From assembly GCF_050485565.1 (NCBI RefSeq), contig NZ_JBJHBQ010000014.1, positions 1-62,025 on the forward strand: a stretch of 62,025 nt of DNA. The letters run 5' to 3'. Below, in pieces: positions 1 through 9,100 of the stretch (positions are counted from its first letter, which is position 1; the number at the start of each line of letters is the position of its first letter). A program made the position numbers and the translations under genes. The stretch is from Glycocaulis sp050485565. Lineage in GTDB: Bacteria > Pseudomonadota > Alphaproteobacteria > Caulobacterales > Maricaulaceae. The notes under the pieces were generated by a model. It saw only the letters and a list, made by a program, of their open reading frames with translations, had not been told where the DNA came from and searched no databases.

Positions 1-1
1 G

Positions 2-58
2 TCACCTATTGGTGACAATGTGCTGACGCTGGAGCTCAGAATGGAACCGGCAGAGTAG
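2..58 (+). CDS. Possible 3' end of a truncated gene
   Basis: Frame 2 is open from the left edge to a TAG at 56-58 and ends with residues LRMEPAE. The stop lies 9 bases before the stop of the convergent carrier gene, which is the spacing expected of two convergent genes. Only 18 codons are visible, so no family can be named and the reading could be chance. A short inverted repeat (GTCACC, 4-base loop, GGTGAC) covers bases 1-16. Confidence 0.25.
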   Translation, partial: SPIGDNVLTLELRMEPAE

Positions 59-67
59 GCCGCCCGG

Positions 68-1471
68 TCAGGTATAGCCGATCCAGACCGCCAGCATCAG
101 AGCCAGCGCCCCGGCAATGGTCAGCTTTATCATCAGCGGAAACACAAAGCGCAACCAGCGGTCATAGGGAATGCCGGCAAGGCCGAGTATGCCCATCAGC
201 ACCGCATTGGTCGGCACGATCATGTTGGAGAAACCGTCGCCAAACTGGAAGGCCAGCACCGTCACCTGACGGCTCACCCCGACCAGATCACCAATCGGGG
301 CCATGATCGGCATGGTGGCGAAAGCCTGACCGCTACCAGACGGAACAAACAGGTTCAGAAGGCTCTGCAGCAGGAACATGCCGACAGCGGAAAACTCCGC
401 GCGGACCTGATCCAGCGGCGTCGCCAGCGCGTTGACGATGGTGTGCAGCACCAGCCCGTCTTCAAGAATGAGCGAGATCGAGCGGGCGAAACCGACCAGC
501 AGTGCCGTCGCCGTCAGCTGCGCCGCCCCGGTGATGAAGCTTTCAGCCGCATCATCAAGGCGCAGACGCCCGAAAATGATGGCTGCGACCGCCAGCGCCA
601 GGAAGATGGCGGCGAGCTCAGTCAGCCACCAGCCCTGCAGCATCACACCGAGCACAAGGCCGACAATCGTCGCGCCGAGCGAGAACAGGACCAGACGGCG
701 CTGCCAGTTCATCTTCGGATAGTCTTCCGCTGGCGGGGCCACGGTGGCGGGCAGCCCGGCCATCAGGCTCTTGGACGGATCGGCCTTCACCTTGCGGGCA
801 TAGCTGTAGACGTGATGGAAGCCGATGGCGAACATCGGCACGGCGATAGCAAGCCGGTACCACCAGCCCGAAAGCGGCTGAAGCTCGGCAATGTCCTGCG
901 CGACCATCACGGTGAACGGGTTCATGAACGAAATGCCGTAGCCGACGCCATAGCCGACAACCATCATCCCGACAGCCGTCATGGAATCGAGCCGCAGCGC
1001 CGCGCATAGCGCGACCAGTATGCCGACAAAGGCGATGTATTCTGCGGCCATGCCGAATGTGGCGGAGAACGTGCCGAAGATGAACATGGCAGCAAAGATC
1101 AGCAGCGCCAGCCGGTCACGGAAATGGTGGAGCATGCCGCCAATCGCCGCGTCGATAGCGCCTGTTGAGCGCACCACGCCCAGCACGCCGCCAATCAGGA
1201 AGACAAAGAAGATGACATCAGATGCCGAGGCCATGGCGCGCGGCACCACGCTGAGCAGATGCCAGGGCGCCAGTGTCTGCGCGTCCTCGACCACCTCATA
1301 GGTGCCGGGCACCACCATCATCCGCCCGGCCTCGTTGGGCTGCATCTCGAAACTGCCCGCAGGCAGTATCCAGGTCAGCACCAGCGCGAAGGCCATCATG
1401 ATGACCATCAAGACCAGCGTATGCGGTATCTGCAGCCAAGAGCGCTTACCCGCGCCTTCCTGTCCGGTCAT
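68..1471 (-). CDS. YfcC/DcuC/ArcD-type membrane carrier
   Basis: This is a 467-residue polytopic inner-membrane protein. A short cytoplasmic N-terminus is followed by a first membrane segment (around residues 18-38), a periplasmic stretch, and about ten further hydrophobic segments. Length and layout match the YfcC/C4-dicarboxylate anaerobic carrier family (PF03606), whose members move organic acids or basic amino acids. The conserved-looking motif SGSGQAFATMPIMAP lies in the C-terminal half. The ATG at 1471 was chosen over a TTG at 1477 because AGGGG sits 8 bases upstream of it. The gene stands alone between a possible convergent gene and an ABC export operon. The substrate cannot be read from the sequence. 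Confidence 0.85.
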   Translation of the reverse strand: MTGQEGAGKRSWLQIPHTLVLMVIMMAFALVLTWILPAGSFEMQPNEAGRMMVVPGTYEVVEDAQTLAPWHLLSVVPRAMASASDVIFFVFLIGGVLGVVRSTGAIDAAIGGMLHHFRDRLALLIFAAMFIFGTFSATFGMAAEYIAFVGILVALCAALRLDSMTAVGMMVVGYGVGYGISFMNPFTVMVAQDIAELQPLSGWWYRLAIAVPMFAIGFHHVYSYARKVKADPSKSLMAGLPATVAPPAEDYPKMNWQRRLVLFSLGATIVGLVLGVMLQGWWLTELAAIFLALAVAAIIFGRLRLDDAAESFITGAAQLTATALLVGFARSISLILEDGLVLHTIVNALATPLDQVRAEFSAVGMFLLQSLLNLFVPSGSGQAFATMPIMAPIGDLVGVSRQVTVLAFQFGDGFSNMIVPTNAVLMGILGLAGIPYDRWLRFVFPLMIKLTIAGALALMLAVWIGYT

Positions 1472-1568
1472 CGGCAATCCCCTCTTATTGTCTTCGTCCG
1501 GCTGCCATTGGTGATGGGCGCGCCGCGAAGGTCAAGCGCACAACCGCGATAAAATACAGGGGATGGAC

Positions 1569-1611
1569 GGTCCCGGTCTGATGAGGGGGCTGCCCCCGCC
1601 AGACCGGGCCG
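1569..1611 (-). terminator. Nested hairpin after the ABC permease operon
   Basis: CCCGGTCTG at 1572-1580 pairs with CAGACCGGG at 1600-1608, and an inner GGGGG/CCCCC stem lies in the loop. It directly follows the stop of the last export gene on the minus strand. No U-run follows, so it may be a 3' stabilising hairpin or a weak terminator. Confidence 0.4.
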
Positions 1612-1614
1612 GTA

Positions 1615-2793
1615 TCAGTCGGAATGCACCGCCAGCAGGGGGATGCGCGCCGCGCGGACAGCCGGGATAAACCCGCCCAGAAAGCCGACGATCAGGGCAA
1701 GGATCACCCCTTGCACCACCGCATCGGAGGTGACGGCGAAGGAGAACACCACTTGCGTGAAGCCCGACCCCAGCGTGGAGGCACTCACCCCGTCAAAGAC
1801 AAGCCAGGTTGCCAGAGCGCCGATCAGCCCGCCTGCAAAGGCCAGCACCAGCGCCTCGGCCATGGCAGCGAAAAACGCCGGGAAACCGCCAAAGCCGATC
1901 GCCCGCAGGGTTGCCAGTTCACGCGTGCGTGCATCGACCGAGGCATACATCGCGTTCCAGGCGCCGGCGAGTGCGCCGATGGCCATGGCAAAAGCCAGCG
2001 GCCAGCCAAGGAACATGATGAGATTGGTCGTGCCGCCCGCTGACCGCGCGAAATAGGCCCGCTCGGAGAGCACCTCCATATTGAGACGAGGCTCGTTCTC
2101 CACGTATTCGCGAAGCTCCTCCACCGCTTCTGGCGAGGTTAGCCGTGCACGGATGGTCTGCACGCTGGAGCCACGGTCATAGAGGTTCTGGATCACGCCA
2201 AGATCAGCCCAGATTTCAGAATCAAACACCGATCCGCCGGTCGAGAAAACGCCGACAATGGTCCACTCATTGCTGCCCAGCCGGATGCTCTGCCCCAGCT
2301 CGAACCCGTCAAATTCACGCAGCACGCTTTCACCCACAACCAGCTCCCCGGTGCCGGGACTGAACATGCGCCCCTCCACCATCGAAAACTGCGGGCGAAG
2401 CTCCGGCCCGTACTGCCCGACCCCGCGAAGGGCCAGATTGGCCGGCGTCTGCGTGGCGCGCTTTATGCCATCGGCGATGACATAAAGCTCGGCGGAGATA
2501 AGAGGCTCGCCCTCATCGCTGGCGGCGATACCCGGCGCGATTTCAATAAGGCGCACCTCGTCGCGGGCGATATTGGAGTTCATCTCCGCCATCGCGCCGC
2601 CGCGCAGCATGATCGCCACATCTTCCGAGCCCGCACCATCGACGGTGGCCCTGAAACCGCTGGCCATAGCCATGAAGCCGAGCAGCACGCCAACCACCAG
2701 GGCGATGGAGAGGACTGTCGCCAGCGACATGCCCCAGCGCTGCGGGATGGAACGCAGATTGAGAAGCGTTACGGCTGTTGTCTGTTTGAGCAT
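1615..2793 (-). CDS. ABC transporter permease, FtsX/MacB type (second permease)
   Basis: 392 residues. The layout is one N-terminal membrane segment (about 20-45), a large periplasmic domain and three C-terminal membrane segments, which is the FtsX-like permease layout of MacB-type exporters. Motifs such as TRELATLRAIGF sit at the start of the FtsX domain. The open frame runs upstream to 3039 inside the neighbouring permease. The ATG at 2793 was chosen because AGGAGA precedes it and the domain begins there. It lies 11 bases after the first permease, in an operon with the ATPase and an HlyD-type adaptor. The two permeases differ in sequence and probably form a heterodimer. The cargo is unknown. 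Confidence 0.85.
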   Translation of the reverse strand: MLKQTTAVTLLNLRSIPQRWGMSLATVLSIALVVGVLLGFMAMASGFRATVDGAGSEDVAIMLRGGAMAEMNSNIARDEVRLIEIAPGIAASDEGEPLISAELYVIADGIKRATQTPANLALRGVGQYGPELRPQFSMVEGRMFSPGTGELVVGESVLREFDGFELGQSIRLGSNEWTIVGVFSTGGSVFDSEIWADLGVIQNLYDRGSSVQTIRARLTSPEAVEELREYVENEPRLNMEVLSERAYFARSAGGTTNLIMFLGWPLAFAMAIGALAGAWNAMYASVDARTRELATLRAIGFGGFPAFFAAMAEALVLAFAGGLIGALATWLVFDGVSASTLGSGFTQVVFSFAVTSDAVVQGVILALIVGFLGGFIPAVRAARIPLLAVHSD

Positions 2794-2804
2794 GATGATC
2801 TCTC

Positions 2805-3965
2805 CTAGATCTTGCCGAGCGCTTCGGAAATGCGCACCTGCATGGCATTCCAGGCAGGCAGCAAACCGGTCACGACACCCAGCGCCGCCATCAGGGCAAG
2901 CGCGGTCAGAACATTGGTCAGCGATATGCCGAATGGCGGCAGGAAGCCCGACATGGCGGCGCTGGCTGCAGAGGCCGCCAGCGTGGCAAGCCCCAGACCG
3001 ATCAGTCCGCCAAGGAAGCTGAGCAGCATCGATTCCCACAGCACCATGCGGAAGATGCGCGGCGCGGTGAAGCCAAGCGTTTTAAGCACCGCAATCTCGC
3101 GGGTGCGTTCATTGACCGCCATCACCATGGTCGTACCGACAATCATCAAAATGGTCGCGAATGCCGCCCCGATAACCCAGGTCAGGATCAGGCCGATATT
3201 GCCGAACTGCTCCATGAAGGCTTCGTTGAACGCAGCCTCGGTAGTGGTCGATGTTTCCGCCGGCGAATTGGCAAACAGAGCATCGATTTCCTGACTGACC
3301 TGGTCGTTCAGGGCCGGGTTTGTCGTGTTGATCGTGAACCAGTGAAAGCCGTCGCGGCCAAAGGCCAGACTCTCATTGAAATACTCATAATGGAGCATGA
3401 GATAGTTGGTCGGATAGGTGCCTTCGGTGTCATCAAACACCCCGCAGATATCCAGCTCCCAAGCCTGCGAACCATCCATGTTCTGCCAGATATTGGACAT
3501 GAGCGGGATACGGTCGCCCGTTGACCAGCCAAACTGGTTGGCAAGCGCCCGGCCGACAATCGCGCAGGTACGCCCCTCAAGGAACGCAGCGCGCTCTTCG
3601 GGCGGCAGGACGATCTCGGTGGGATAGGCATCCAGATAGGATTGCGGATCGACCGCGAAGCTCTGCACGAAGTTCTGCGGCTCCTGATAATAGCCGCCAA
3701 ACCAGCTGGCCGGGGCGGCGTTACGTACCCCCTCCACCTGCTGGATACGGCCCCAATAGGCATAGGGCAGCGCCACGGTGAAATTGATCCGGTTGACGGT
3801 TACCAGCCGCTCCTGCGCCGCCGTGCCGGATCCGGCCGAAAATGCGTTCTGGAACGCGCCCAGCACACCGAAGATCAGGAAGGCGACCAGAATCGACACC
3901 ATGAGCAGAACCGCCCGCAACCGCTTGCGGAACAGGTTCTTGCGGATAAGAGTTGCGTCGTTCAT
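2805..3965 (-). CDS. ABC transporter permease, FtsX/MacB type (first permease)
   Basis: 386 residues with an N-terminal membrane anchor (about 14-35), a periplasmic domain of roughly 210 residues, and three C-terminal membrane helices with the FtsX signature TREIAVLKTLGF. Its start codon overlaps the stop of the ATPase gene by one base (ATGA), which implies translational coupling. With the ATPase, the second permease and the adaptor it forms a tripartite-type exporter resembling MacAB or LolCDE relatives. No outer-membrane channel gene is present here. The substrate cannot be inferred. Confidence 0.87.
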   Translation of the reverse strand: MNDATLIRKNLFRKRLRAVLLMVSILVAFLIFGVLGAFQNAFSAGSGTAAQERLVTVNRINFTVALPYAYWGRIQQVEGVRNAAPASWFGGYYQEPQNFVQSFAVDPQSYLDAYPTEIVLPPEERAAFLEGRTCAIVGRALANQFGWSTGDRIPLMSNIWQNMDGSQAWELDICGVFDDTEGTYPTNYLMLHYEYFNESLAFGRDGFHWFTINTTNPALNDQVSQEIDALFANSPAETSTTTEAAFNEAFMEQFGNIGLILTWVIGAAFATILMIVGTTMVMAVNERTREIAVLKTLGFTAPRIFRMVLWESMLLSFLGGLIGLGLATLAASAASAAMSGFLPPFGISLTNVLTALALMAALGVVTGLLPAWNAMQVRISEALGKI

Positions 3966-4660
3966 CAGGCTTTCCCCTTCTCCTCGAAGCGGCCCTTGTT
4001 CAGGTGCAGCTCACGCGCGGCATAGGTCGCCGCTTCCGGGTCGTGCGTGACCATGATGATGGTCTTGCCCAGCTCCTTGTTGAGCAGCTGGAGCGTCTGC
4101 AGGATTTCATCTGCCGTGCTGCGGTCCAGATCACCCGTCGGCTCGTCAGCCAGCAGGACTTTCGGGTCAGCCACGATGGCGCGGGCAATCGCCACGCGCT
4201 GCTGCTGACCACCGGAAAGCTGACCCGGACGGTGTCCGGCCCGTTCCACCATGCCGACAATATCAAGCGCGGTTTTCACCCGTTCTTTACGCGCCTTGCC
4301 CGACAGGTTCGTCAGCAGCAGGGGCAGTTCCACATTTTGCGCGGCGGTAAGCGTCGGCATCAGATTGTAGAACTGGAAGATGAAGCCGGCATTCTTGGCA
4401 CGCCATTTGGCAAGGCGGCCCTGGCTGAGATTATCGATGCGCTGGCCCTCGAACAGGACCTCGCCCGAGCTGGGCTTGTCGATCCCGCCCAGCAGGTTCA
4501 GCAGAGTGGTTTTGCCTGAGCCCGACGGCCCCATGATGGCGATGAAATCACCCTGCGAGATCGTCATGTCGAGCCCGTCAAAGATCGCGACGGTCTCCTT
4601 GCCGCGCGTATAGCGCTTGGAGAGGCCCTTGAGTTCGTAAAGTCCTGATGCGTCTGCCAT
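3965..4660 (-). CDS. ABC transporter ATP-binding protein (MacB/LolD type)
   Basis: 231 residues, a typical stand-alone nucleotide-binding subunit. Walker A GPSGSGKTT is at about residues 44-52. The Q-loop region reads FIFQFYNLMP. The signature LSGGQQQRVAIARA, Walker B VLLADEPTGDLD and the H-loop IMVTHD follow in order. These fit the MacB/LolD/FtsE branch that energises FtsX-type permeases. The gene lies between the adaptor and the first permease in one operon and overlaps the permease start. It should sit on the cytoplasmic face and drive mechanotransmission export or lipid/lipoprotein release. Confidence 0.93.
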   Translation of the reverse strand: MADASGLYELKGLSKRYTRGKETVAIFDGLDMTISQGDFIAIMGPSGSGKTTLLNLLGGIDKPSSGEVLFEGQRIDNLSQGRLAKWRAKNAGFIFQFYNLMPTLTAAQNVELPLLLTNLSGKARKERVKTALDIVGMVERAGHRPGQLSGGQQQRVAIARAIVADPKVLLADEPTGDLDRSTADEILQTLQLLNKELGKTIIMVTHDPEAATYAARELHLNKGRFEEKGKA

Positions 4661-4704
4661 GATGTCCTGTCCCTTGAAAATTCAGTCCCGGCCAGTGGCC
4701 GTCA

Positions 4705-5754
4705 TCACTCGATAAAGGTCACGCGGGCGGCCATGTCCGGCAGGACGCGGGCGTCGCGCTCATTGAGGGCCACGCGTACCTTGATGGTTGCGCGGCTGCG
4801 GTCTGCAGTGGGTATTATCGCCTCCACCCGGGCGGGAATCCGCCACTCCGGATAGGCATCCAGCACCGCCTCGACGCGCTGGCCGGGCGTCACGCGCTGG
4901 ATCTGGCCTTCATTCACATCAACCTCGATCTCCAGCGAGGCCATATCCACCAGTGTCGCGACACCGGTACGGGTGAACCCGCCCCCGGCGGAGCCGGGAA
5001 AGAGTATCTCGCCAACTTGCGCATTCTTCGCGATCACGACGCCGGCAAACGGCGCGCGCACGACGTGGCGGGCAATCAGGTCCACCTGACTGGTCCGGCG
5101 GACACGCGCGCTGTCCAGCTCGGCGCGCGCAGCGCGCAGCTGGGCCTCAAGGCTTGATTGCTGGGCCTGCGCAGCCGTCAGCGCCGCTTCAGAGGCAATC
5201 TCCCGCTCAAACAGGCTGGACGCCCGGCGCGTAACCGTACCGGCCTCGCGCGCCTGAAACTCCAGAGACCGCACGCGCGCCTCGGCTGCCGCAATCTGGG
5301 AGTCGATAAGCTCCAGATCGAGCTGCGCACGCGTATCGTCCAGCCGGGCCAGCACTTCGCCCGCCTCGACCTCGGTGCCTTCTTCCACCAGCACTTCGGC
5401 AATGCGTCCGGTAATCTCGGCGGATACCGTCGCCTGACGGCGCGCCACCACATAACCAGAGGCGACAAGACCCGATGCGCGCGGTGCACGCGGTGCCGGA
5501 GCAGGTGCTGTTTCACCCGGCGCACTTGCCGCATTGCTGACTGGCGCAGGCTGCGAGCTGGCAGCGGTCTGCTGCGCGGGCGCAGCCTGTTGGCCATCAT
5601 TACCGGTCAGGAACCATACCGCGCCTGCGGCCAGCGCCGCCGCTACCAGCATGGCGCCGATCAGCATGACCGGCGAAACGCCGCCACTGCGCCGCTCCTC
5701 CTCATCCCGGTTGATGCTCAGCGACCGCAATTTGTCCCGGCGATCATCACTCAT
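4705..5754 (-). CDS. HlyD/MacA-type periplasmic adaptor
   Basis: 349 residues. A cytoplasmic N-terminus is followed by one membrane anchor (about residues 26-46), an Ala/Pro-rich linker, a lipoyl-like half (GYVVARRQATVSAEITGRI), a coiled-coil hairpin (about 130-195) and a beta-barrel domain with VVRAPFAGVVIAKNAQ. This is the architecture of membrane-fusion adaptors of MacAB-type pumps. The frame is open to 5802, but ATG 5754 has AGGGGA upstream and begins a normal cytoplasmic tail. It is first in the four-gene operon, so it probably links the ABC pump to an outer-membrane channel encoded elsewhere. Confidence 0.88.
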   Translation of the reverse strand: MSDDRRDKLRSLSINRDEEERRSGGVSPVMLIGAMLVAAALAAGAVWFLTGNDGQQAAPAQQTAASSQPAPVSNAASAPGETAPAPAPRAPRASGLVASGYVVARRQATVSAEITGRIAEVLVEEGTEVEAGEVLARLDDTRAQLDLELIDSQIAAAEARVRSLEFQAREAGTVTRRASSLFEREIASEAALTAAQAQQSSLEAQLRAARAELDSARVRRTSQVDLIARHVVRAPFAGVVIAKNAQVGEILFPGSAGGGFTRTGVATLVDMASLEIEVDVNEGQIQRVTPGQRVEAVLDAYPEWRIPARVEAIIPTADRSRATIKVRVALNERDARVLPDMAARVTFIE

Positions 5755-5840
5755 TGATCTTGTCCCCTGCCTGTCCCGCGCCCTGATGCGCCACGCTGGC
5801 ACAAGGGGTAGAAGCTCCGCCCCTACCTGTAAAGCACCCT

Positions 5841-5859
5841 TTACGATACATTTTCGTAA
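5841..5859. promoter_or_regulatory. Inverted repeat upstream of the ABC export operon
   Basis: TTACGA and TCGTAA are separated by 7 bases, about 90 bases upstream of the adaptor start. The arms and AT-rich spacer look like a dimeric repressor site (TetR or MarR style). No regulator gene is adjacent, so the binding protein is unknown. Confidence 0.35.
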
Positions 5860-5974
5860 TGTTCCGGCTGAATTGCTTTGGTCAAATTACTTTGATTTGC
5901 AAAGTTTATGGAGTCAACAAGCAAAATGACGTGATGGTGGTGGCTGATGGTGATGCCATAATGGCCTGGTGGCA

Positions 5975-6028
5975 CGATGACGTGTTGGCGTAAAGGCGCG
6001 GTGGTGGAGCGATGACGTGTTGGCGTAA
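5975..6028. repeat. Two tandem copies of a 19-bp direct repeat
   Basis: CGATGACGTGTTGGCGTAA occurs at 5975-5993 and 6010-6028, a period of 35 bases. It sits in a low-complexity stretch rich in TGATGG/GTGG words (about 5920-6040), between the ABC export operon and the hydroxylase gene. A shorter ATGACGTG lies near 5925. The stretch 5860-6050 holds no convincing gene. Confidence 0.6.
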
Positions 6029-6050
6029 TGGCGCTGCGGGGCAACGCGGA

Positions 6051-6914
6051 TCATGCGGTATGGCTCGGCATGTCCGCCTCTTTCGCGTCATTGCCCCTCC
6101 CCCGGAATGGCTGGAGCAACATGCGATCAAGCCAGAGATCACGCGGTGTGCGGAACTGCTCGATGCCAATCGTCATCGCGTCATGTCCCGCTTCGGGTTG
6201 CGCACGGTAGGTGCCGAACAGCCGGTCCCACCAGGACAGGTTGAAACCGTAATTGCTGTCGGTTTCGTGGCGCAGGACCGAATGGTGCACACGGTGCATG
6301 TCTGGCGTCACCACGAACAGCCGCAACACCCGGTCGAGGCCGAACGGGAGGCGGATATTGGAGTGGTTGAACATGGAGGTGGCGTTCAGCAGCACCTCGA
6401 ACACCAGGACGGCCAGAGCCGGTGCACCGAGCAGCGCCACCAGCGCGAGCTTGATGAGCATGGACGCTACGATCTCGCCGGGATGGAAGCGCAGGCCCGT
6501 CGTGGCGTCAAACTCCAGATCCGCGTGGTGCATACGGTGAAAGCGCCACAGCAGGGGCACTTTATGAAACATCACGTGCTGGCCATAGATCGCCAGATCC
6601 AGCAGCAGGACCGAAAGCGGCAAAGCTAGCCAGAGCGGCGTATCCAGAAGGTTGAACAGGCCCCAGCCCGCTCCTTCAGCCCACAGGGCAAAGGCCACCG
6701 CGAGCACCGGAAAGGCAAGGCGCAAAATCGCCGTGTCTAGCACGACCAGCGCCAGATTATTGCTCCAGCGGACCAGGCGTGGAATTTCGCGCCTGCGGCG
6801 AGGCGCAGCCAGCTCCCACACCATCATCACGCCCAGCACACCGCCGAACGCGGCGAGGCGCAGCACAGGCTCGGCGGCAAGAATGGTCTCGGGCATGGCT
6901 CCCTCATGACGCAT
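6051..6914 (-). CDS. Sterol desaturase / fatty acid hydroxylase superfamily membrane protein
   Basis: 287 residues with four or more membrane helices and the histidine clusters that bind the di-iron centre of this superfamily (PF04116): HVMFHKVPLLWRFHRMHH in the middle, an NHSN element, and HRVHHS near the C-terminus. Such enzymes hydroxylate or desaturate lipids such as hopanoids, carotenoids or fatty acids in the inner membrane. ATG 6896 is an alternative start with GAGGGA close upstream. The last residues run into the GTG-rich repeat region. It stands alone and the substrate is not determinable. Confidence 0.85.
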   Translation of the reverse strand: MRHEGAMPETILAAEPVLRLAAFGGVLGVMMVWELAAPRRRREIPRLVRWSNNLALVVLDTAILRLAFPVLAVAFALWAEGAGWGLFNLLDTPLWLALPLSVLLLDLAIYGQHVMFHKVPLLWRFHRMHHADLEFDATTGLRFHPGEIVASMLIKLALVALLGAPALAVLVFEVLLNATSMFNHSNIRLPFGLDRVLRLFVVTPDMHRVHHSVLRHETDSNYGFNLSWWDRLFGTYRAQPEAGHDAMTIGIEQFRTPRDLWLDRMLLQPFRGRGNDAKEADMPSHTA

Positions 6915-6973
6915 CGCAAGCTCAGTATAGGACGCGCCTGAGGAATGAGAACGCGGCCAACCGGCATGGTGGA

Positions 6974-9100
6974 CTATTGCCCGGCTGAGGGCATCAGCCG
7001 GGCAATCAGGAAATGCATCCGCATGGCCATTATGTCAGGCCGGGCAAGCGCATCGCTGACGCCGTGCCCACCCAGCTCATTCTCGATGAAGAACACCTCG
7101 CCACCGGCCGCCTGAAGGCGGAAGGCCAGCTTTCGCGCATGGGCCGGGCCGACGCGATTATCCGTGGTCGACACCGTGACGAGGAAGGGCGGATAGCGCC
7201 CGTCCGGCCGGATGGCCTGAACCGGCGAGTAGCCAAGAAGCGCCTCGCGCATTTCCGGCACGCGCGGATCACCATACTCGTCCATCCATGCCGCACCCAT
7301 GGCGATCTGGTGATAACGCAGCATATCAGCCAGCGGAGCATCACTGACAGCCGCGCCGAACAGATCCGGCCGCTGGGCCGACACCACCGCGGAAAGCAGC
7401 CCGCCATTGGATGTGCCGAACACGCCCAGCATGTCGGGCGTCGTGAGCCCGCTATCGACAAGGTTTTCGGCGACCGCGATGAAATCGTCATAAGACACCT
7501 GACGGCGTTCACGCATCGCAGCGCGATGCCATGCCACGCCGCGCTCGCCGCCGCCGCGTATGGCGGGGACCGCCAGCGCGCCGCCCCGTTCAAACCACAG
7601 CCGCATGGCTGGCCCGCCCATGCCCCCGCCGAAATAGTTCGGCGCGAAGGAAATGCCGAAAGCGCCATAACTGGTCATCAGCACCGGCACCGGGCCATCG
7701 GGATGTTCCGGCCGGACGAGATAGAAATCGATGCGCTCACCATCGGGCGCAAAGGCCGAGCGGACTTCAGCGATATAGCCTGACGCATCAAAGGCCGGTT
7801 CGGCCTGCTCGATCTGGATATCTTCGCCGTCCGGGCCGGGAACGGACAGTGTGGGCGGCAGCAGGAAGCCCGCACGCCGGAGCACCACCTGATCACCAGC
7901 CGGATCTGCCGCCACCACTGAAACCTCTACGCCGGGCTCGGCCTGTGCCACTGTCCGGGCTGTCCAGCCATCGGCGCCGCGCCGCACCGCACGGATCTGG
8001 GTCTGGAGCGATGCGCGCACGGAAAAGAACACCTCATCGCGCGTCGAGGCAAACCCGCCAAAACTGTCGATGACCGCCTCATCCTCGGGGATATGAACGA
8101 CTTCCAGCCGACCGGCACCCGGCGCCTGGGGATCAAGGCCGAAGGCGATCACACTCTCGGCAGGCACATCTTGGCCGTTGATCCGGGCTGGTTCGGAGAG
8201 CTGGAACACCACATGGCTTGTCGTGCCGCCCAGAGGCCCGAACGCCTTGACGGAGCGCGGCACAGGCACTTGGGCTACCCGGCCCTCGCCATCAACGGTG
8301 AACACCTCAAAGGTGGAATAATCGATCACGCGGGTGGCCAGCACCTGCGGATAGGCGCCGTAACGCAGAAGCTGCAAGGTGGCATCGCCCGGTTCGCCGG
8401 TCAGCACCACCGGGGCTTCCAGCGGGTCGCCGCCGCGCCGCCAGAGGCGTGCCGAGGCCGACCATCCCGCAACGGTAATCACGCTGTCGCCAAGGCTGTG
8501 TGCAACAAGGACCGTATCGGCATCAATCCAGGCAGCCTGCACCCGTGCGGCACCCAGCTCAAACCCGTCCTCCACGAAGCTCCCGGCTTCAAGATCAAAC
8601 TCGCGCAAGGCGCGCTCATCCGCGCCGCCATCAGAGAACGCCAGCAGGCAACGGCTGTACTCGGGCGGCAGGCACGAGGACGTGTAGGCCCAGTCCAGCG
8701 TGAGCTGGGCGTTCATTTCGTCACCATAGGCACCGATATCCAATACGGTTTGCCATTCACCCGGCAGACCGTCCTCACCGCGGGGCGCCACTTGCAAAAG
8801 GCCGCGCGGATGGCTCGCATCACGCAACACCCGGACGGCACGCTCGCCCAGTAATGTGTAGGTTTGCGGCGGGCGATGGCCACGAACCGCCTCGCCCAGC
8901 TCCAGCGCTATGGCGTCATAGCCGGGCTCGGACGTCAGCGCCGCACGCGACGCTTGCGTTGCCGCACGCGCCCAGTCCAGCGCTTCCTCGCCGAAATCGG
9001 GTTCCAGCCATTCCAGATCATCCGCCGCAGGAAGGGGCGGGCAAATGACCAGCGCAAGTCCCGTTCCGGCAAGGGCAACAAACCGCCGCAAGCTCATCAT
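6974..9100 (-). CDS. Secreted prolyl oligopeptidase-family serine peptidase
   Basis: 708 residues with a signal peptide (RR near the start, hydrophobic core to about residue 22, cleavage near PPLPAAD). A beta-propeller domain is followed by the alpha/beta-hydrolase peptidase domain. The nucleophile is in GTSNGG (about residue 560), the acid probably in STTDNRVGP, and the histidine in GGHGVSD. This matches the S9 family, which cleaves short peptides after proline, here probably in the periplasm. The start overlaps the stop of the FKBP gene by 4 bases (ATGA). Co-expression with a prolyl isomerase and a TonB-dependent receptor suggests use of imported peptides. Confidence 0.9.
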   Translation of the reverse strand: MMSLRRFVALAGTGLALVICPPLPAADDLEWLEPDFGEEALDWARAATQASRAALTSEPGYDAIALELGEAVRGHRPPQTYTLLGERAVRVLRDASHPRGLLQVAPRGEDGLPGEWQTVLDIGAYGDEMNAQLTLDWAYTSSCLPPEYSRCLLAFSDGGADERALREFDLEAGSFVEDGFELGAARVQAAWIDADTVLVAHSLGDSVITVAGWSASARLWRRGGDPLEAPVVLTGEPGDATLQLLRYGAYPQVLATRVIDYSTFEVFTVDGEGRVAQVPVPRSVKAFGPLGGTTSHVVFQLSEPARINGQDVPAESVIAFGLDPQAPGAGRLEVVHIPEDEAVIDSFGGFASTRDEVFFSVRASLQTQIRAVRRGADGWTARTVAQAEPGVEVSVVAADPAGDQVVLRRAGFLLPPTLSVPGPDGEDIQIEQAEPAFDASGYIAEVRSAFAPDGERIDFYLVRPEHPDGPVPVLMTSYGAFGISFAPNYFGGGMGGPAMRLWFERGGALAVPAIRGGGERGVAWHRAAMRERRQVSYDDFIAVAENLVDSGLTTPDMLGVFGTSNGGLLSAVVSAQRPDLFGAAVSDAPLADMLRYHQIAMGAAWMDEYGDPRVPEMREALLGYSPVQAIRPDGRYPPFLVTVSTTDNRVGPAHARKLAFRLQAAGGEVFFIENELGGHGVSDALARPDIMAMRMHFLIARLMPSAGQ

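Noticed and set aside
1..16. Palindrome GTCACC-TATT-GGTGAC as a phage or regulator operator
   Set aside because: It lies at the window edge within a possible coding frame, has no T-run, and its context is missing.
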